Notes: generated by a model from the letters alone, not told the origin. A stretch of 64,000 nucleotides of DNA from Planctomycetaceae bacterium (GCA_021732785.1 JAKFUG010000001.1:121055-185054), one strand, 5' to 3'; numbered from the stretch's first letter, positions 33,862 to 44,146 are shown. A program made the numbers and translations.

Positions 33862-34698
33862 ATGAACCGATCGGTGATTAGAAGCATCCTGGCAATCTTG
33901 TTCTGTGGCCAGTGCTTGGCTCCCCTCGTCGCGGCTCCGCCCAATGCGGCTGAACCAACCAATGCTGCGGAAGCGGCGGCGAAAAAGGCGGCGGACGATC
34001 ACCGGCTCGACGAACAGTATCAGGCTTGGGTCCAGACACTGTCGCCGGCCGAGCAGTCGTGGGAACGCGTGCTGCAAGCGAACCTCGGGAGTTTCTACCT
34101 GCCGATTCACAAGCGTGAGAAAGTGGCCGGGAAGTCCAACGCGTGGGATTTCGTTAAGGATGACCCCCAATTGCCTCGGGTGCTGCTGATTGGCGACTCC
34201 GTGTCGCGGGGATATACCGACAGCGTGCGCAAGGCGCTCGCTGGCAAAGCGAACGTCCACCGGGCTCCGGCGAATTGTGGACCAACCGCGCTCGGCTTGA
34301 ACAAGATCGACATTTGGCTGGGAGACGAAAAGTGGGACGTGATCCACTTCAACTTCGGCATTCATGATCGCATTACACCGATCACCGAATACCGGCAGCG
34401 GCTGGAGCAACTCGTCGATCGGATGCGCAAAACGGGGGCCAAGCTAGTCTGGGCCAGCTCGACTCCGATTCCTGATGACGCTGACAAGAAACAGACGGCC
34501 GCATCGATTGTCGAACGCAATCTGGCAGCGTCGGAAATCATGGCAAAGCATGGGGTCGCCACCGATGACCTCTTTACCGCGGTCGCGCCCCATCTGGAGC
34601 GGCTCCAGAACCCCAACGATGTCCATTTCAACGCCGCTGGGTACGAGTTCCTTGGTCAGCGTGTGGCGGCAGCGATCTCCAAAGTGTTGGAACAATAA
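33862..34698 (+). CDS. Exported SGNH-hydrolase (paralogue)
   Basis: Protein of 278 aa. It shares RVLLIGDSVSRGYTDSVRKALAGKANVHRAPANCGPTALGL and WDVIHFNFGIHD with the preceding gene, but has an extra about 70-residue N-terminal helical part after the signal (MNRSVIRSILAILFCGQCLAPLVAAPP). Block V is DVHFNAAGYEFLGQ. It is probably a tandem duplicate that diverged in substrate. The beta-helix gene follows after 3 nt. Confidence 0.88.
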   Translation: MNRSVIRSILAILFCGQCLAPLVAAPPNAAEPTNAAEAAAKKAADDHRLDEQYQAWVQTLSPAEQSWERVLQANLGSFYLPIHKREKVAGKSNAWDFVKDDPQLPRVLLIGDSVSRGYTDSVRKALAGKANVHRAPANCGPTALGLNKIDIWLGDEKWDVIHFNFGIHDRITPITEYRQRLEQLVDRMRKTGAKLVWASSTPIPDDADKKQTAASIVERNLAASEIMAKHGVATDDLFTAVAPHLERLQNPNDVHFNAAGYEFLGQRVAAAISKVLEQ

Positions 34699-34701
34699 TT
34701 C

Positions 34702-36030
34702 GTGAAACTCGTGACAAACTCGATCTCGATGCGTGCTTGGCTGTTGCTCATTTCGTGCGCCACATTTCAAACGGCCAGTATTGATGCAGCCGCGTCTGGT
34801 CCATCGCCGACTGCGATCGCATCGGTCGCGGACTATCCCTCGATTCAAGCGGCGGTCGACGCGAATCCCGGTCGGTTGGTTTACGTCCCCGCCGGGGATT
34901 TTGTGATCTCCGCAAAAATTCGTCTCCATACCGATCGTTCCGGGCTGTCTGGTCCCGGTCGCATTCTTCAGAACAATCCCGATCAGCCGATTGTCGAGAT
35001 CGATAACGTGTCTGGTGTGGAGCTGCGAGATCTGACGTTGATGCGTGTCGAAGGGAAGGGGGATACGTCCCAGGAGGGCGTACTGGCGATCAACTGCCGT
35101 GATCTGGTGGTCGAGAATGTGCGTGTGATCGACAACCGCAGTCGCGCCGCGGCCATCTCCCTCCGCGAATGTCGCGGTGCGCGCATCAGTCGCTGTCTCG
35201 TGCGCAACTACATGCAGATCACGATCGATGACCGCACGGCCGATCCCAATTGGGCGTACGCGTTCAACTGCACCGATGGAACCGGGATCAGTGTCAATCG
35301 TTCTCAAGGCACGATGATCGAAGCCAATCGCGTCATTGAAGAAAACTTTCGGCCCACGCCGGAAATCAAAGCTCAACACAAGTTGGGTGACTGGGTCAAA
35401 AAGAATCCGGTGAAAGGGCGGTTGATGAGCCAGCAGGCTTGGGATGCCGCTTATACCGACAACTGGCAGCAAGGCTCGGCGATCATCGTGACGGGGCCGG
35501 AAGTCAGTGATCTCACCCGCCTCCTGGGAAATCACATTGAAAACGCCGCCCAAGGGATCGATCTGCACTGCGATCACGTCATCGTGTCCAACAACATGGT
35601 CGTGAACTCCTTCATGGGCATGAAAGCCATGCACGGCTCGCGGAATGTGCTCATCACCGGGAACCAGTTCGTCAAGAACAGTCTGTGGGCGATCGGACTC
35701 ATGCCGGGAGTGGCCTCTGCTGCCGACAACACCGATGGCGGCTCGATCATTGCGAACAACATCATCTCCGACTTTGGCTATGGCGACGCGCATTGGATCT
35801 GGGGCAGCGAGCGGTCCCCCCTTCGGTTTGATCATGGGCAGGAACCGGATGATCCACCCTTGTCGGATGTCATTATTCAAGGGAACATGCTGCACAGCGT
35901 CGGGCCGTCGCGATATCAGTATGCCGTCCGCATCGAAGGCGAGCCGAATGCACCGCGCGACCTGCACTTTCTCGGCAACGTCTTTCCCCCAGGCAGCGGC
36001 GGCGTGGCCAACATCGAATTGAAGCCGTAA
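34702..36030 (+). CDS. Exported right-handed beta-helix (pectate-lyase-like) protein
   Basis: Protein of 442 aa, GTG start. A signal peptide (about 1-31) is followed by the classic entry motif [28 protein letters not shown] and many NxI/VxxN-type coils ([67 protein letters not shown]), as in polysaccharide lyases and GH28/GH55-like parallel beta-helices. The catalytic residues cannot be assigned. A second such protein is at 42932. Confidence 0.88.
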   Translation: MKLVTNSISMRAWLLLISCATFQTASIDAAASGPSPTAIASVADYPSIQAAVDANPGRLVYVPAGDFVISAKIRLHTDRSGLSGPGRILQNNPDQPIVEIDNVSGVELRDLTLMRVEGKGDTSQEGVLAINCRDLVVENVRVIDNRSRAAAISLRECRGARISRCLVRNYMQITIDDRTADPNWAYAFNCTDGTGISVNRSQGTMIEANRVIEENFRPTPEIKAQHKLGDWVKKNPVKGRLMSQQAWDAAYTDNWQQGSAIIVTGPEVSDLTRLLGNHIENAAQGIDLHCDHVIVSNNMVVNSFMGMKAMHGSRNVLITGNQFVKNSLWAIGLMPGVASAADNTDGGSIIANNIISDFGYGDAHWIWGSERSPLRFDHGQEPDDPPLSDVIIQGNMLHSVGPSRYQYAVRIEGEPNAPRDLHFLGNVFPPGSGGVANIELKP

Positions 36031-36037
36031 TTCCGTC

Positions 36038-37363
36038 ATGAGTCCCGAAACCCGACTGATTGAGGACTTCCGTCAATGCGATCCCTGCTCCAGACCGTGG
36101 CGTTCCTCTGCATCGCCTGGGGGGACCAATGCCGCAGCTGCGGGCATCCTGATTCACGCCGGGCAGCTGATCGACGGTCGCAGCCCTGAACCGCGCAACA
36201 AGGTCTCGATCTATATCGACGGCGGCAAAATCGTGCGAATCGACGACGGGTTTGCCAGGCCCGGCGATGGCGATCGGTTGATCTCGCTGACGGATCGCAC
36301 GGTGATGCCGGGCCTCATGGATATGCACACGCATCTAATGTCCCAGCACTCGAAAGACTCCTACACCGAGCGATTCTTCATGGAACAGGCCGACTACGCC
36401 TTGCGGTCGACGGTCTATGCTCGCGCCACGCTGATGGCGGGATTCACGACGGTTCGCGAACTCGGTGACAACGGAGTCAATTCGGTCGCGCTTCGGAACG
36501 CGATTGAGAAAGGCTGGGTGGTTGGTCCCCGGATTTTCACCGCTGGGAAATCACTGGCGACCACGGGCGGGCATGCAGACCCGACAAACTCTTTGCGTGG
36601 GGATTACAAGCGCGACGGCGGCCCCGTTGATGGGGTGATCAACGGCATTGATGACGCCCGGAAGGCGGTACGACAGCGGTACAAGGATGGTGCCAATCTG
36701 ATCAAGCTCACCGCCACTGGCGGCGTTTTGAGTCTGGCAGCAAACGGTCAGAATCCGCAGTTTACCGAGGCAGAACTTTTGGCCGTGGTCGAAACCGCTC
36801 GCGACTATGACATGACGGTCGCCGTGCATGCCCACGGGACCGAAGGGATTCGGCGGGCCGTCCTGGCGGGTGTGACATCCATTGAGCATGGCACATTTCT
36901 CACAGACGAAGTGATTTCCCTGATGAAAGACAAAGGCACCTACTGGGTTCCCACCAACATGGCCGGGGAGTGGGTCGCGAAGAAGGCCGAAGAGCCGGGC
37001 TACTTCCCGGAGATTGTTCGTCCCAAGGCCGCGGCGATTGGACCGCAAATGAAAGCCACCTTTGCCAAGGGTTATGCCGCGGGATTGAAGATTGCGTTCG
37101 GGACTGATTCGGGTGTGTCACCGCACGGCGAGAACGCCCACGAATTTGAACTCATGGTCGAAGGGGGCATGCCACCGATGGTTGCCATTCAATCAGCCAC
37201 GCTGGTCGCCGCACAACTCCTCAAGATCGACGACCGCCTGGGAACGATTGAACCGGGGAAAATCGCCGACATCGTCGCCGTGGAAGGCAATCCCCTCGAA
37301 GACATCCGCGCGATGCGGAAAGTAATCTTCGTCATGAAGGATGGAACGATCCATCGACAATAG
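36038..37363 (+). CDS. Amidohydrolase-family protein; signal peptide out of frame
   Basis: Metal-dependent amidohydrolase: [12 protein letters not shown] (HxH), [13 protein letters not shown] (Lys), [11 protein letters not shown] (His), [12 protein letters not shown] (His) and [14 protein letters not shown] (Asp). It resembles imidazolonepropionase/prolidase-like members. The frame opens at 36038, but its first about 30 codons make no signal. In the other frame ATG 36076 begins [16 protein letters not shown], which would continue as TNAAAAGIL if the G6 tract at 36119-36124 had five G's. So the natural protein is exported and this copy carries a +1 G, or a sequence error. Confidence 0.85.
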   Translation: MSPETRLIEDFRQCDPCSRPWRSSASPGGTNAAAAGILIHAGQLIDGRSPEPRNKVSIYIDGGKIVRIDDGFARPGDGDRLISLTDRTVMPGLMDMHTHLMSQHSKDSYTERFFMEQADYALRSTVYARATLMAGFTTVRELGDNGVNSVALRNAIEKGWVVGPRIFTAGKSLATTGGHADPTNSLRGDYKRDGGPVDGVINGIDDARKAVRQRYKDGANLIKLTATGGVLSLAANGQNPQFTEAELLAVVETARDYDMTVAVHAHGTEGIRRAVLAGVTSIEHGTFLTDEVISLMKDKGTYWVPTNMAGEWVAKKAEEPGYFPEIVRPKAAAIGPQMKATFAKGYAAGLKIAFGTDSGVSPHGENAHEFELMVEGGMPPMVAIQSATLVAAQLLKIDDRLGTIEPGKIADIVAVEGNPLEDIRAMRKVIFVMKDGTIHRQ

Positions 37364-37392
37364 CCGCTGTCAGCAATGTGAAGTCGGCTCGA

Positions 37393-38499
37393 CTACTCAA
37401 TCTCAATCAGTTCAGTCGCAAAGAGTAAGCCCATCGCACCGCCGCGGTCATCGCGACCATTGATGGCCGGGCGGTCAAAATAGTCTTGAAGTGTTTTCTG
37501 TTTGCCGGTGCCGGAGCAGACATTGACGAGTTTTCCAGCGGCGCTGGTCCGCTCCTGAATGGCCCGCCACGCTTGATCGACGCAGGACTGGTATTCGACC
37601 TTCGGTAGCCAGCCGTGACGGATCCCGCGCTGCATGGCGAAGCCGATCATGCAAGTGCAGGAGTATTCGTCGTAACTCTCAGGCTGATCGATGACCTGAT
37701 GCCAGCAGCCGGTTTGGGCATCCTGATAAGGCTTGAGGGCCGCCATGTGCTTTTGAAACTCCTTGAGGAGGTCTGCCCGAGCAGGGTGGTCCTCGGGCCA
37801 GTCGCATACGGCGAGCGCCAGGCCCAGCGCCGGGAAACCGTTTCCGCGCCCCCACGCCGCTTCGCACAGGGGCGAATGGCGATAGAGGCCGTCGGGGCGC
37901 ACGCACAACGTGCGCATGGATGCAAAGTGCGTCACCGCGGCATCGAAGTATTTCCGCTCTCCCGTCAACTTGCCGGTTGTCGCCAAAATCGGCCCCGCCA
38001 TAAATACCGCATCGCTCATTTCATTATGGAAGGGCATCAACGGTAGAGCTGTTCCGTCCTGGTCAAAGACTTGATCGGCAGCGTTGCGACACAATTGCGT
38101 CCAGCGCTCGCGGTCCTGACCTTTGGCTCGTCGGGCCAACTCGGCGAAAATCAGATGCCCCGCCTGCTCGCTCCCCGATTTCGGAACCGGCGATTTTTCG
38201 CCATTGAGATACGGGGCGACAATCGCCTCGACTTCGGCGGCGTGCTTCGGTTCACGGACCAACTCGCTCAGTCGCAACTTCGCTACAAGGGGTAATGCTG
38301 GAATGTAGGCGACTTGATCGAGTTTCTTCCCATACATCGCCGCCAGTTGCTCTGCGACCGTTTGCGGCGAACGAGCGACGTTCTCTGCAACTTGGTTGTC
38401 CGGCCGATTTTCTTGAGCGATAACGACTGCTGCCATCAGTAGGGGAACAAGTAACGCGATGCCCGTGCCCAGATGCCGCGCGAAGCGATTCAACTTCAT
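37393..38499 (-). CDS. Exported GH88/GH105-like hydrolase
   Basis: Protein of 368 aa with a Sec signal (MKLNRFARHLGTGIALLVPLLMAAVVIAQ). The helical toroid motifs match unsaturated rhamnogalacturonyl/glucuronyl hydrolases: PLMPFHNEMSDAVFMAGPILATTGKLTG, LYRHSPLCEAAWGRGNGFPALGLALAV and ESYDEYSCTCMIGFAMQRGIRHGWL. These enzymes remove unsaturated uronic acids left by polysaccharide lyases, which fits the nearby beta-helix protein. ATG 38499 follows GGAGGTGATA. It is convergent with the amidohydrolase. Confidence 0.85.
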   Translation of the reverse strand: MKLNRFARHLGTGIALLVPLLMAAVVIAQENRPDNQVAENVARSPQTVAEQLAAMYGKKLDQVAYIPALPLVAKLRLSELVREPKHAAEVEAIVAPYLNGEKSPVPKSGSEQAGHLIFAELARRAKGQDRERWTQLCRNAADQVFDQDGTALPLMPFHNEMSDAVFMAGPILATTGKLTGERKYFDAAVTHFASMRTLCVRPDGLYRHSPLCEAAWGRGNGFPALGLALAVCDWPEDHPARADLLKEFQKHMAALKPYQDAQTGCWHQVIDQPESYDEYSCTCMIGFAMQRGIRHGWLPKVEYQSCVDQAWRAIQERTSAAGKLVNVCSGTGKQKTLQDYFDRPAINGRDDRGGAMGLLFATELIEIE

Positions 38500-39619
38500 T
38501 ATCACCTCCGAAATGGCTGATACGCGTCAATTACGATGAAGGACCAACACAATGGTTCGCGTCGGGAACAGTCGTGGCGTCGTTTCCACTCAGCACTTCC
38601 ACAACGAACGCACAAAAGGAATTCTATCTGACCGATCTTTTCTTCGTTCGCTTTAATCCCCACGGATCCGATGGCGATTGTTTAAGATATTGCGAGTTTT
38701 GAGCCCGTGAAGCGGTGTGGTTCCATCTGTAGGATGTCGTAAAACCGGGGTGCATCGCGCGACTAATCCTCGTCGGTCGAACTTCGTGAGTTGCTGACTA
38801 CAAACCACTCCCTTCTTAAATCTCCCTTATGCCGAATCCAGCATCGCCCTTCTGAACGAATTTAGGGCCGCTATTCGAGTGAAACTGTCGTCGCCGTTTC
38901 GGCCGTTACGCGGGTCGTGATCTCATTCGTCGTTGTCCTGTAGAGATCGACCGACGTACTTTCGGTTCAGATGCTGGCGATCAGCGAATAGCGGACGGAC
39001 TTCTCGACGATTCCACGGTCGCGGCGATCGTCAGACGTTCGTCCCAGTGCGCACGAATTCCCGATGAGCGCGAACGGCAGGAAAGGTCTACTCCCGCTCG
39101 TACGTACCAACGCCCAACTCGCCAGATGGCCACCACTATGGCAATCCAAGTCCATTGGCTTCGGCTCTCCAGCCGGTGCGCACCGCCAGCGTGGCCATCT
39201 GGAGAGGAGCGCTCTTCGCCAGATGGCTATCTCACCACGCCGCGTGTCGATCACATCGGCCTTCGATTGTCAGATCAAAGACGATTCAACCATCGCACCT
39301 CACTTTCTCGGGCTCGCCCATGAAGAACCAAGCCAAATTCGTGCGGGACGCTGTTCCCGCTCATCTGCTGAAGTGCAGACGGAAAGGGGGGTGTGCGCGG
39401 CAGCGCAACACCACAACAGTAGTAAGACGAATACCCGTAAAGGACAGGCATAGGCCATTCGAAGATCACGCATCTCCCCGATTGCTCCCTTCACTCGTAA
39501 GAACCTGCCATCGGGCCTGTGCCAAACGGCATGTCAATTGAAGGTCACTCGAACGCAACTCGGTAAAGCCGCATTCACGGGCGATTCGGATCACTCGATC
39601 GACTGTTGCGGGTGTTACG
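38500..39619. other. Long region without a credible gene
   Basis: Over 1.1 kb with only overlapping, unsupported frames. The one clear structure is an inverted repeat around 39122-39202. The 3' part leads directly into a helicase gene that seems to lack its 5' half, so this may be deletion debris. Confidence 0.55.
39122..39202. repeat. 12-bp inverted repeat enclosing a palindrome
   Basis: CCAGATGGCCAC (39122-39133) is the exact inverse of GTGGCCATCTGG (39191-39202). The palindrome CGGTGCGCACCG (39174-39185) lies between them, and a third partial copy, CCAGATGGCTA, follows near 39219. Confidence 0.7.
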
Positions 39620-41191
39620 GTGAATGCCGGGAGCTACAACTGGCCGTTCGATGAGTGGAAGCGGCTCATCAACGTCGGCCTCAGCCGGGCACGAGAAGCC
39701 GTGATTCTACTGGCCAGTCGCAGTGAGATGGAAGAACCGTACCTGCGCCCGCTGGTGGACTCACTGGCCCCGAGGGTGCTTCGACGGCACGCCGGTCAAG
39801 TCCGTTGGGAGAATGTGGACCTTTCACTGCCGATGTCGCCCTCGCAGGAGAAGCTGCCATCTGAGAACAACATGGGCGGACAGATTGCCAAGCGAAAGTT
39901 GATGAAGCCGGTGCTGTCACAAGAACAGCAGCGGCTCAGCAACCTCGATCTCGATGGTAAACCCCGACTCGTACGCGGCGTCGCGGGCAGCGGCAAGACG
40001 GTGGTCCTTTCGAACTGGTTGGCGAAGACGGCAAAAAGGATGGCCGGCGATCCGGATGCTCGCATCTGGGCCGTCTACGCCAACCGATCTCTCCACCGAC
40101 TACTTCAAGAGTCGATCGAAGGGGCCTGGAAGGGGGCGGGGAACATGTTTGAATTCCCGTGGCAGAATGTTTCGCTGATGCACGTGAAAGATGTGTTGGC
40201 CGGTCTGCTCCCGAGTGTCTCCCTGTCAATGGACGCTTTCGAGTTCGAATACGACCGCGCTGCGGAAGAGTTCCTGAACCGGCAGGATGAAGCGGACGTG
40301 CTTCCCCGCTGCCAGGCCCTGTTCATCGACGAAGCCCAGGACATGGGGCCGAATACGCTGCGTCTGCTGCTCTCGCTCGTCGAGCAGTCCGACCAGGAGG
40401 ACCGCAACAGTCGCTCGGCCCACATCTTTTTCGACAACGCGCAGAACATCTACGGACGGAAGACCCCCAAGTGGTCGGAGTTCGGTCTTGATCTGCGTGG
40501 GCGATCAACCATCATGCGTGAGAGCTTTCGTTCGACGCAGCCGATCACCGAACTGGCCGTAAATCTCCTGCATCGCCTCTCTCCGGCGACTGATCTGCAC
40601 GACCACAAAGAGTTGACTTCACTGAGCCTCATCGAGCGATCGGTCCGAGGCAACGAAGAATGGCTCCGCGTGCGGTTCAATCAGGTGCAGGGACCGAAAC
40701 CGTTCCTGAAAAAATTCGACAGCCGCGACGCTGAGATGACCGCTCTCGGCAATCACATCGCCCATCTCATCACGAAGGAAGGCGTTTCGCCATCCGATAT
40801 CTGCTTGATCTACAACGGAAGGTCGGTCGTGCGACTTCTCGAATCCAAGCTCGCCCCAAGGTTGGCCGATCTTGATGTGGAACTTTCCGTGCAGACTAAC
40901 CGCCCCTTCGAGCGACACCCGAACACACTGCTCGTCACCACGTCGCATTCGTACAAGGGGTATGACGCCGAGGTCGTGCTGATCCCGTGTGCTGACCAGT
41001 ACACGACGCAGGACGGGCAGGTCCTGTCGGCCAACCTCTATGTGGCGATGACCCGTGCTAGGTCGCTGCTCGGCATCTACTCGCTGAACAGCAGCGATTC
41101 GGCAGCGCGAAAGCTGAATGAGGCTCTCGACTGTTGCATGGCAGCATTGAACTCACCGCCGCTGATTGAAAGCGAAGGCGACGAAGCGTGA
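39620..41191 (+). CDS. UvrD-like SF1 helicase, probably 5'-truncated
   Basis: Protein of 523 aa. Residues about 105-500 form a UvrD-type core: Walker A VRGVAGSGKTVV, Walker B ALFIDEAQDMG, motif III/IV region IFFDNAQNIYG, and motif VI LYVAMTRARSLLGIYS. The first about 60 residues (FDEWKRLINVGLSRAREAVILLASRSEMEEPYLRPL) are instead motif VI and the end of another SF1 helicase. The protein thus appears to be the back half of a two-helicase polypeptide whose front half was lost. GTG 39620 is the only early start. It overlaps the next gene by GTGA. Confidence 0.8.
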   Translation: MNAGSYNWPFDEWKRLINVGLSRAREAVILLASRSEMEEPYLRPLVDSLAPRVLRRHAGQVRWENVDLSLPMSPSQEKLPSENNMGGQIAKRKLMKPVLSQEQQRLSNLDLDGKPRLVRGVAGSGKTVVLSNWLAKTAKRMAGDPDARIWAVYANRSLHRLLQESIEGAWKGAGNMFEFPWQNVSLMHVKDVLAGLLPSVSLSMDAFEFEYDRAAEEFLNRQDEADVLPRCQALFIDEAQDMGPNTLRLLLSLVEQSDQEDRNSRSAHIFFDNAQNIYGRKTPKWSEFGLDLRGRSTIMRESFRSTQPITELAVNLLHRLSPATDLHDHKELTSLSLIERSVRGNEEWLRVRFNQVQGPKPFLKKFDSRDAEMTALGNHIAHLITKEGVSPSDICLIYNGRSVVRLLESKLAPRLADLDVELSVQTNRPFERHPNTLLVTTSHSYKGYDAEVVLIPCADQYTTQDGQVLSANLYVAMTRARSLLGIYSLNSSDSAARKLNEALDCCMAALNSPPLIESEGDEA

Positions 41192-41991
41192 CGACAATCC
41201 TCTTTCTTCATGGATGGCGATCCGTCCCCGGTGGGGTCAAGCCGACATACCTGCGGGAACATGGCCACGTTGTCATCAATCCCCAGCTCCCCGATGCGGA
41301 CTTCGCGGAAGCCGTCCGAATCGCTCAAGCAGAGTATGACGCGCATCATCCAGACGTGGTCGTGGGAAGCTCTCGCGGCGGGGCCGTGGCGATGAACATT
41401 GAAAGTGGCACGGCGAGGCTCGTGCTGCTTTGCCCGGCCTGGAAGAATTGGGGAACCGTCAAGACGGTCAAGCCGAGTACAGTGATTCTGCACAGCCGTG
41501 TTGATGACGTGATCCCGTTCGCCGATTCCGAGGACTTGGTCAGAAACAGCGGCCTACCGGCTTGGACGCCGATTGAGGTCGGCACGGATCATCGCTTGGC
41601 GACTCCCGAGCCACTGGAGATGATGCTCGAAGCCTGCCGACTTGATGCTGACGATGAAACCATCGGCGATGAAGAAGATATCTTGGAACGTGACTGGACG
41701 GGTCTCTGCTACACGGCGGCACTGCGATGGGCGTGTGATGCGGAAGAGCGGGATTGGGTGGTGGTCCACGGATCCGTGCTGAGTGCGACGGTCGGGAAGC
41801 GGATCGAACATTCCTGGTGTGAGCGTGGTGCTTTCATCGTCGACCTGGCCATGCCCGTTGGTTCACGGATCATTGAACGCGAGCAGTATTATCGGGTCGT
41901 CAAACCCAAGGTGGCCCGCGTCTACTCGGTGGATGAGGCTTTGTTATTGGCCTTGAAGAACCGCCATGACGCCCCCCTGGAACGAGACTGA
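41188..41991 (+). CDS. Alpha/beta hydrolase fused to a Cys-His-Asp domain
   Basis: Protein of 267 aa. Residues 1-150 are an RBBP9/YdeN-like alpha/beta hydrolase: MTTILFLHGW, nucleophile S62 in VVVGSSRGGAVA, acid D106 or D107 in HSRVDDVIPF, H135 in GTDHRLATP. Residues about 168-240 form a second unit, GLCYTAALRW (C174), VVVHGSV, RIEHSWCE (H208) and FIVDLAMP (D219), an order that resembles a papain/transglutaminase-like catalytic triad. GTG 41188 overlaps the helicase stop, so the two are coupled. A truncated paralogue start lies at 13570. Confidence 0.75.
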   Translation: MTTILFLHGWRSVPGGVKPTYLREHGHVVINPQLPDADFAEAVRIAQAEYDAHHPDVVVGSSRGGAVAMNIESGTARLVLLCPAWKNWGTVKTVKPSTVILHSRVDDVIPFADSEDLVRNSGLPAWTPIEVGTDHRLATPEPLEMMLEACRLDADDETIGDEEDILERDWTGLCYTAALRWACDAEERDWVVVHGSVLSATVGKRIEHSWCERGAFIVDLAMPVGSRIIEREQYYRVVKPKVARVYSVDEALLLALKNRHDAPLERD

Positions 41992-42009
41992 ACAATTGAG
42001 GAAGTAACC

Positions 42010-42861
42010 GTGGCGCAGACGGAGACCGGCAAAACGATGCAAAGACTCATGTTATCCCTGTCGGTGATGCTTAGCTGCGTCATGACTTGTTCGCGATCCC
42101 ATGCGGATGAGCCGCGACAGGCGTTCGTTGTGGCCCACCGAGGGTTGCTGCTCCACGCCCCCGAAAACACCTTAGCGAACTTTCGTGCGTGTCTGGAGTT
42201 GCGGCTGGGATTTGAGTTCGACGTGCAGCGGACCAAAGACGTTGAACTGGTCTGTGTTCATGACGACACGCTGAACCGAACCACGAATGGCACCGGGAGT
42301 GTTTCGAAACGGACGCTGGCTGAAATCCGCACGCTCGATGCGGGAAGTTGGTTCGATCCGAAGTTCGCTGGCGAACGGGTCCCCACCATTGACGAAGTTC
42401 TCCGGCTGGTCGCCGAGTACCGTCAGCACGAAAGTCTGATGGCGGTGGATCTCAAAGCGGAAGACGTCGAAGCCGACGTCGTGAAGTTGGCCGAGAAGCA
42501 CGGGGTGTTGCCCCGGCTCCTGTTTATTGGCAGGACCATCTCGGAGCCCAAGGTACGGGAACGAATCAAGCAAGCATCCGCCGCCGCTAAAACGGCCGCC
42601 GTCGCGAATACTTCCGAGGAGTTACCGAAGGCGCTCGCGGCCCCCAACACGGATTGGGTCTATTTTCGATACATTCCGATCCCAGGGCAGATTGAGGCGG
42701 TCCATCGGGCTGGGAAGCGGGCCTTCATCGCCGGACCCACCATTGCCGGCCATCAACCGACCCACTGGCAGCAGGCGGTCGAGGTGGGACTCGACGCCAT
42801 TCTGACCGACTATCCACTGGAATTGCGGACGCTGCTCCGACAAAATCAGCCCCGCCGGTGA
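42010..42861 (+). CDS. Exported glycerophosphodiester phosphodiesterase
   Basis: Protein of 283 aa from GTG 42010 (GAGGAAG upstream; ATG 42037 is possible). A signal peptide precedes the GDPD TIM barrel: FVVAHRGLLLHAPENTLANF, FEFDVQRTKDVELVCVHDDTLNRTTNGTG and LMAVDLK, which supply the metal and catalytic residues (HRG, ExD, HD). It would release glycerol-3-phosphate from phosphodiesters, possibly for phosphate scavenging. Confidence 0.92.
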   Translation: MAQTETGKTMQRLMLSLSVMLSCVMTCSRSHADEPRQAFVVAHRGLLLHAPENTLANFRACLELRLGFEFDVQRTKDVELVCVHDDTLNRTTNGTGSVSKRTLAEIRTLDAGSWFDPKFAGERVPTIDEVLRLVAEYRQHESLMAVDLKAEDVEADVVKLAEKHGVLPRLLFIGRTISEPKVRERIKQASAAAKTAAVANTSEELPKALAAPNTDWVYFRYIPIPGQIEAVHRAGKRAFIAGPTIAGHQPTHWQQAVEVGLDAILTDYPLELRTLLRQNQPRR

Positions 42862-42931
42862 TGAATGGGCGAGTCAGCGTCGCCAGGTGCATCATCACGG
42901 GAATCCCGTCATCCGTAAGGAGTCTCACAGC

Positions 42932-44146
42932 ATGTTTCGCGTACTCGGTCTGCTGGCGGTGGTGTTGATGGGCATGGTCTGGATCAGCACGGCGCAGGAA
43001 ACTCGGCCACCACAAGTGAGTCCGGCGACGAAACTGCCAGGGGCGCGGGCAGAAATCGACGCGGCGCAGTTTCTCTCGTTACAGGCGGCATTCGATGCCA
43101 TTCCGCCGGAAGGGGGCGTGGTCCGGATTCCACCGGGAACTTTCGAGATTTCGCACCCCCTGGTATTGTCCCGCGGCGACACGCTCATTCAGGGAGCCGG
43201 GACGGCCACGCACATCAAGAACACGAACACCGACGGGCAGCCGGCCCTCGTCATCCGGCATGCCGATGGCGACAAGGTCAAAGCCGCCGACAAATTGTGG
43301 CGGGTGATGCTCAGTCAGTTCCGAATCACCGGTCAGGAGAAAAGTGGAAACGGCATTGAAGCGGTGATGGTCAACGAAATCTTTCTGCAAGGCGTGACGG
43401 TGAGCTATCACGGCGGCGATGGGATCAAACTCGATCGTTGTTATGAAGACCCGCGCGTCAACGCCTGCCTGATCACCTACAACAAGGAGACCGGGCTGAA
43501 CCTGCCGGGTTGCCATGACATCGTCGTCAACGGGAACCAATTCGAAGAAAACCGTGACGCGCTCCACTGTTTCGATGCCTTCAACCTCTGCCTGACCGGC
43601 AATTGCATCGACGATCATCTCGGCGATGGAGTCGTGATCGAGAACACCTACGGGTCCGTCGTTTCCGGCAACATGATCGAAGAATGCGATGGGCGCGCGA
43701 TTGTCCTGGCCCGCGATTGTTACGGCATCACGTTGTCGTCGAATGTGATCGCTCACAATGGGGGCGGTATCGACCTGGTCGACGCGCATGGTTGCACGGT
43801 GTCGGCGAACACGTTTCCATTGCTGAAGTTGCCGCCGAAAGCCAAGGATGGCACCCAGCCGCCTCAATTGGAGACACGCTGCCTGCGGATCGGAAAGGAC
43901 AGCAGCCGCATCACCGTCACCGGGAACAGCTTCTGCGACAGCTACATTGGCGAGGGAACCGTCCAACGCAAGCTGAACGACCAGTTGGCAGGCGGACTGG
44001 TCTTGGAAGGGACGCGCGACATCACCATCACCGGCAACACGTTCTCCAGTCTGCCAAAGGCGATGGAATTGCGGGCTCCAATGAGCGAGAACATCCTCTT
44101 TTCCAACAACCTGCTGATCGATTCACCGACCGATCCGTTACCGTAG
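42932..44146 (+). CDS. Exported right-handed beta-helix protein
   Basis: Protein of 404 aa with signal MFRVLGLLAVVLMGMVWISTA. The beta-helix entry FLSLQAAFDAIPPEGGVVRIPPGTFEISHPLVLSRG is followed by regular coils (DIVVNGNQFEENRDALHCFDAFNLCLTGNCIDDHLGDG, SSNVIAHNGGGIDLVD, DITITGNTFSSLP). Likely a polysaccharide lyase or epimerase-like fold. AAGGAG lies before ATG 42932. The 3' end overlaps the convergent esterase gene by 9 nt. Confidence 0.87.
   Translation: MFRVLGLLAVVLMGMVWISTAQETRPPQVSPATKLPGARAEIDAAQFLSLQAAFDAIPPEGGVVRIPPGTFEISHPLVLSRGDTLIQGAGTATHIKNTNTDGQPALVIRHADGDKVKAADKLWRVMLSQFRITGQEKSGNGIEAVMVNEIFLQGVTVSYHGGDGIKLDRCYEDPRVNACLITYNKETGLNLPGCHDIVVNGNQFEENRDALHCFDAFNLCLTGNCIDDHLGDGVVIENTYGSVVSGNMIEECDGRAIVLARDCYGITLSSNVIAHNGGGIDLVDAHGCTVSANTFPLLKLPPKAKDGTQPPQLETRCLRIGKDSSRITVTGNSFCDSYIGEGTVQRKLNDQLAGGLVLEGTRDITITGNTFSSLPKAMELRAPMSENILFSNNLLIDSPTDPLP

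Noticed and set aside
38967..39494. Several 60-130-codon frames on both strands
   Set aside because: They overlap each other, have no ribosome sites, and carry no recognisable motif; the region looks like non-coding debris.
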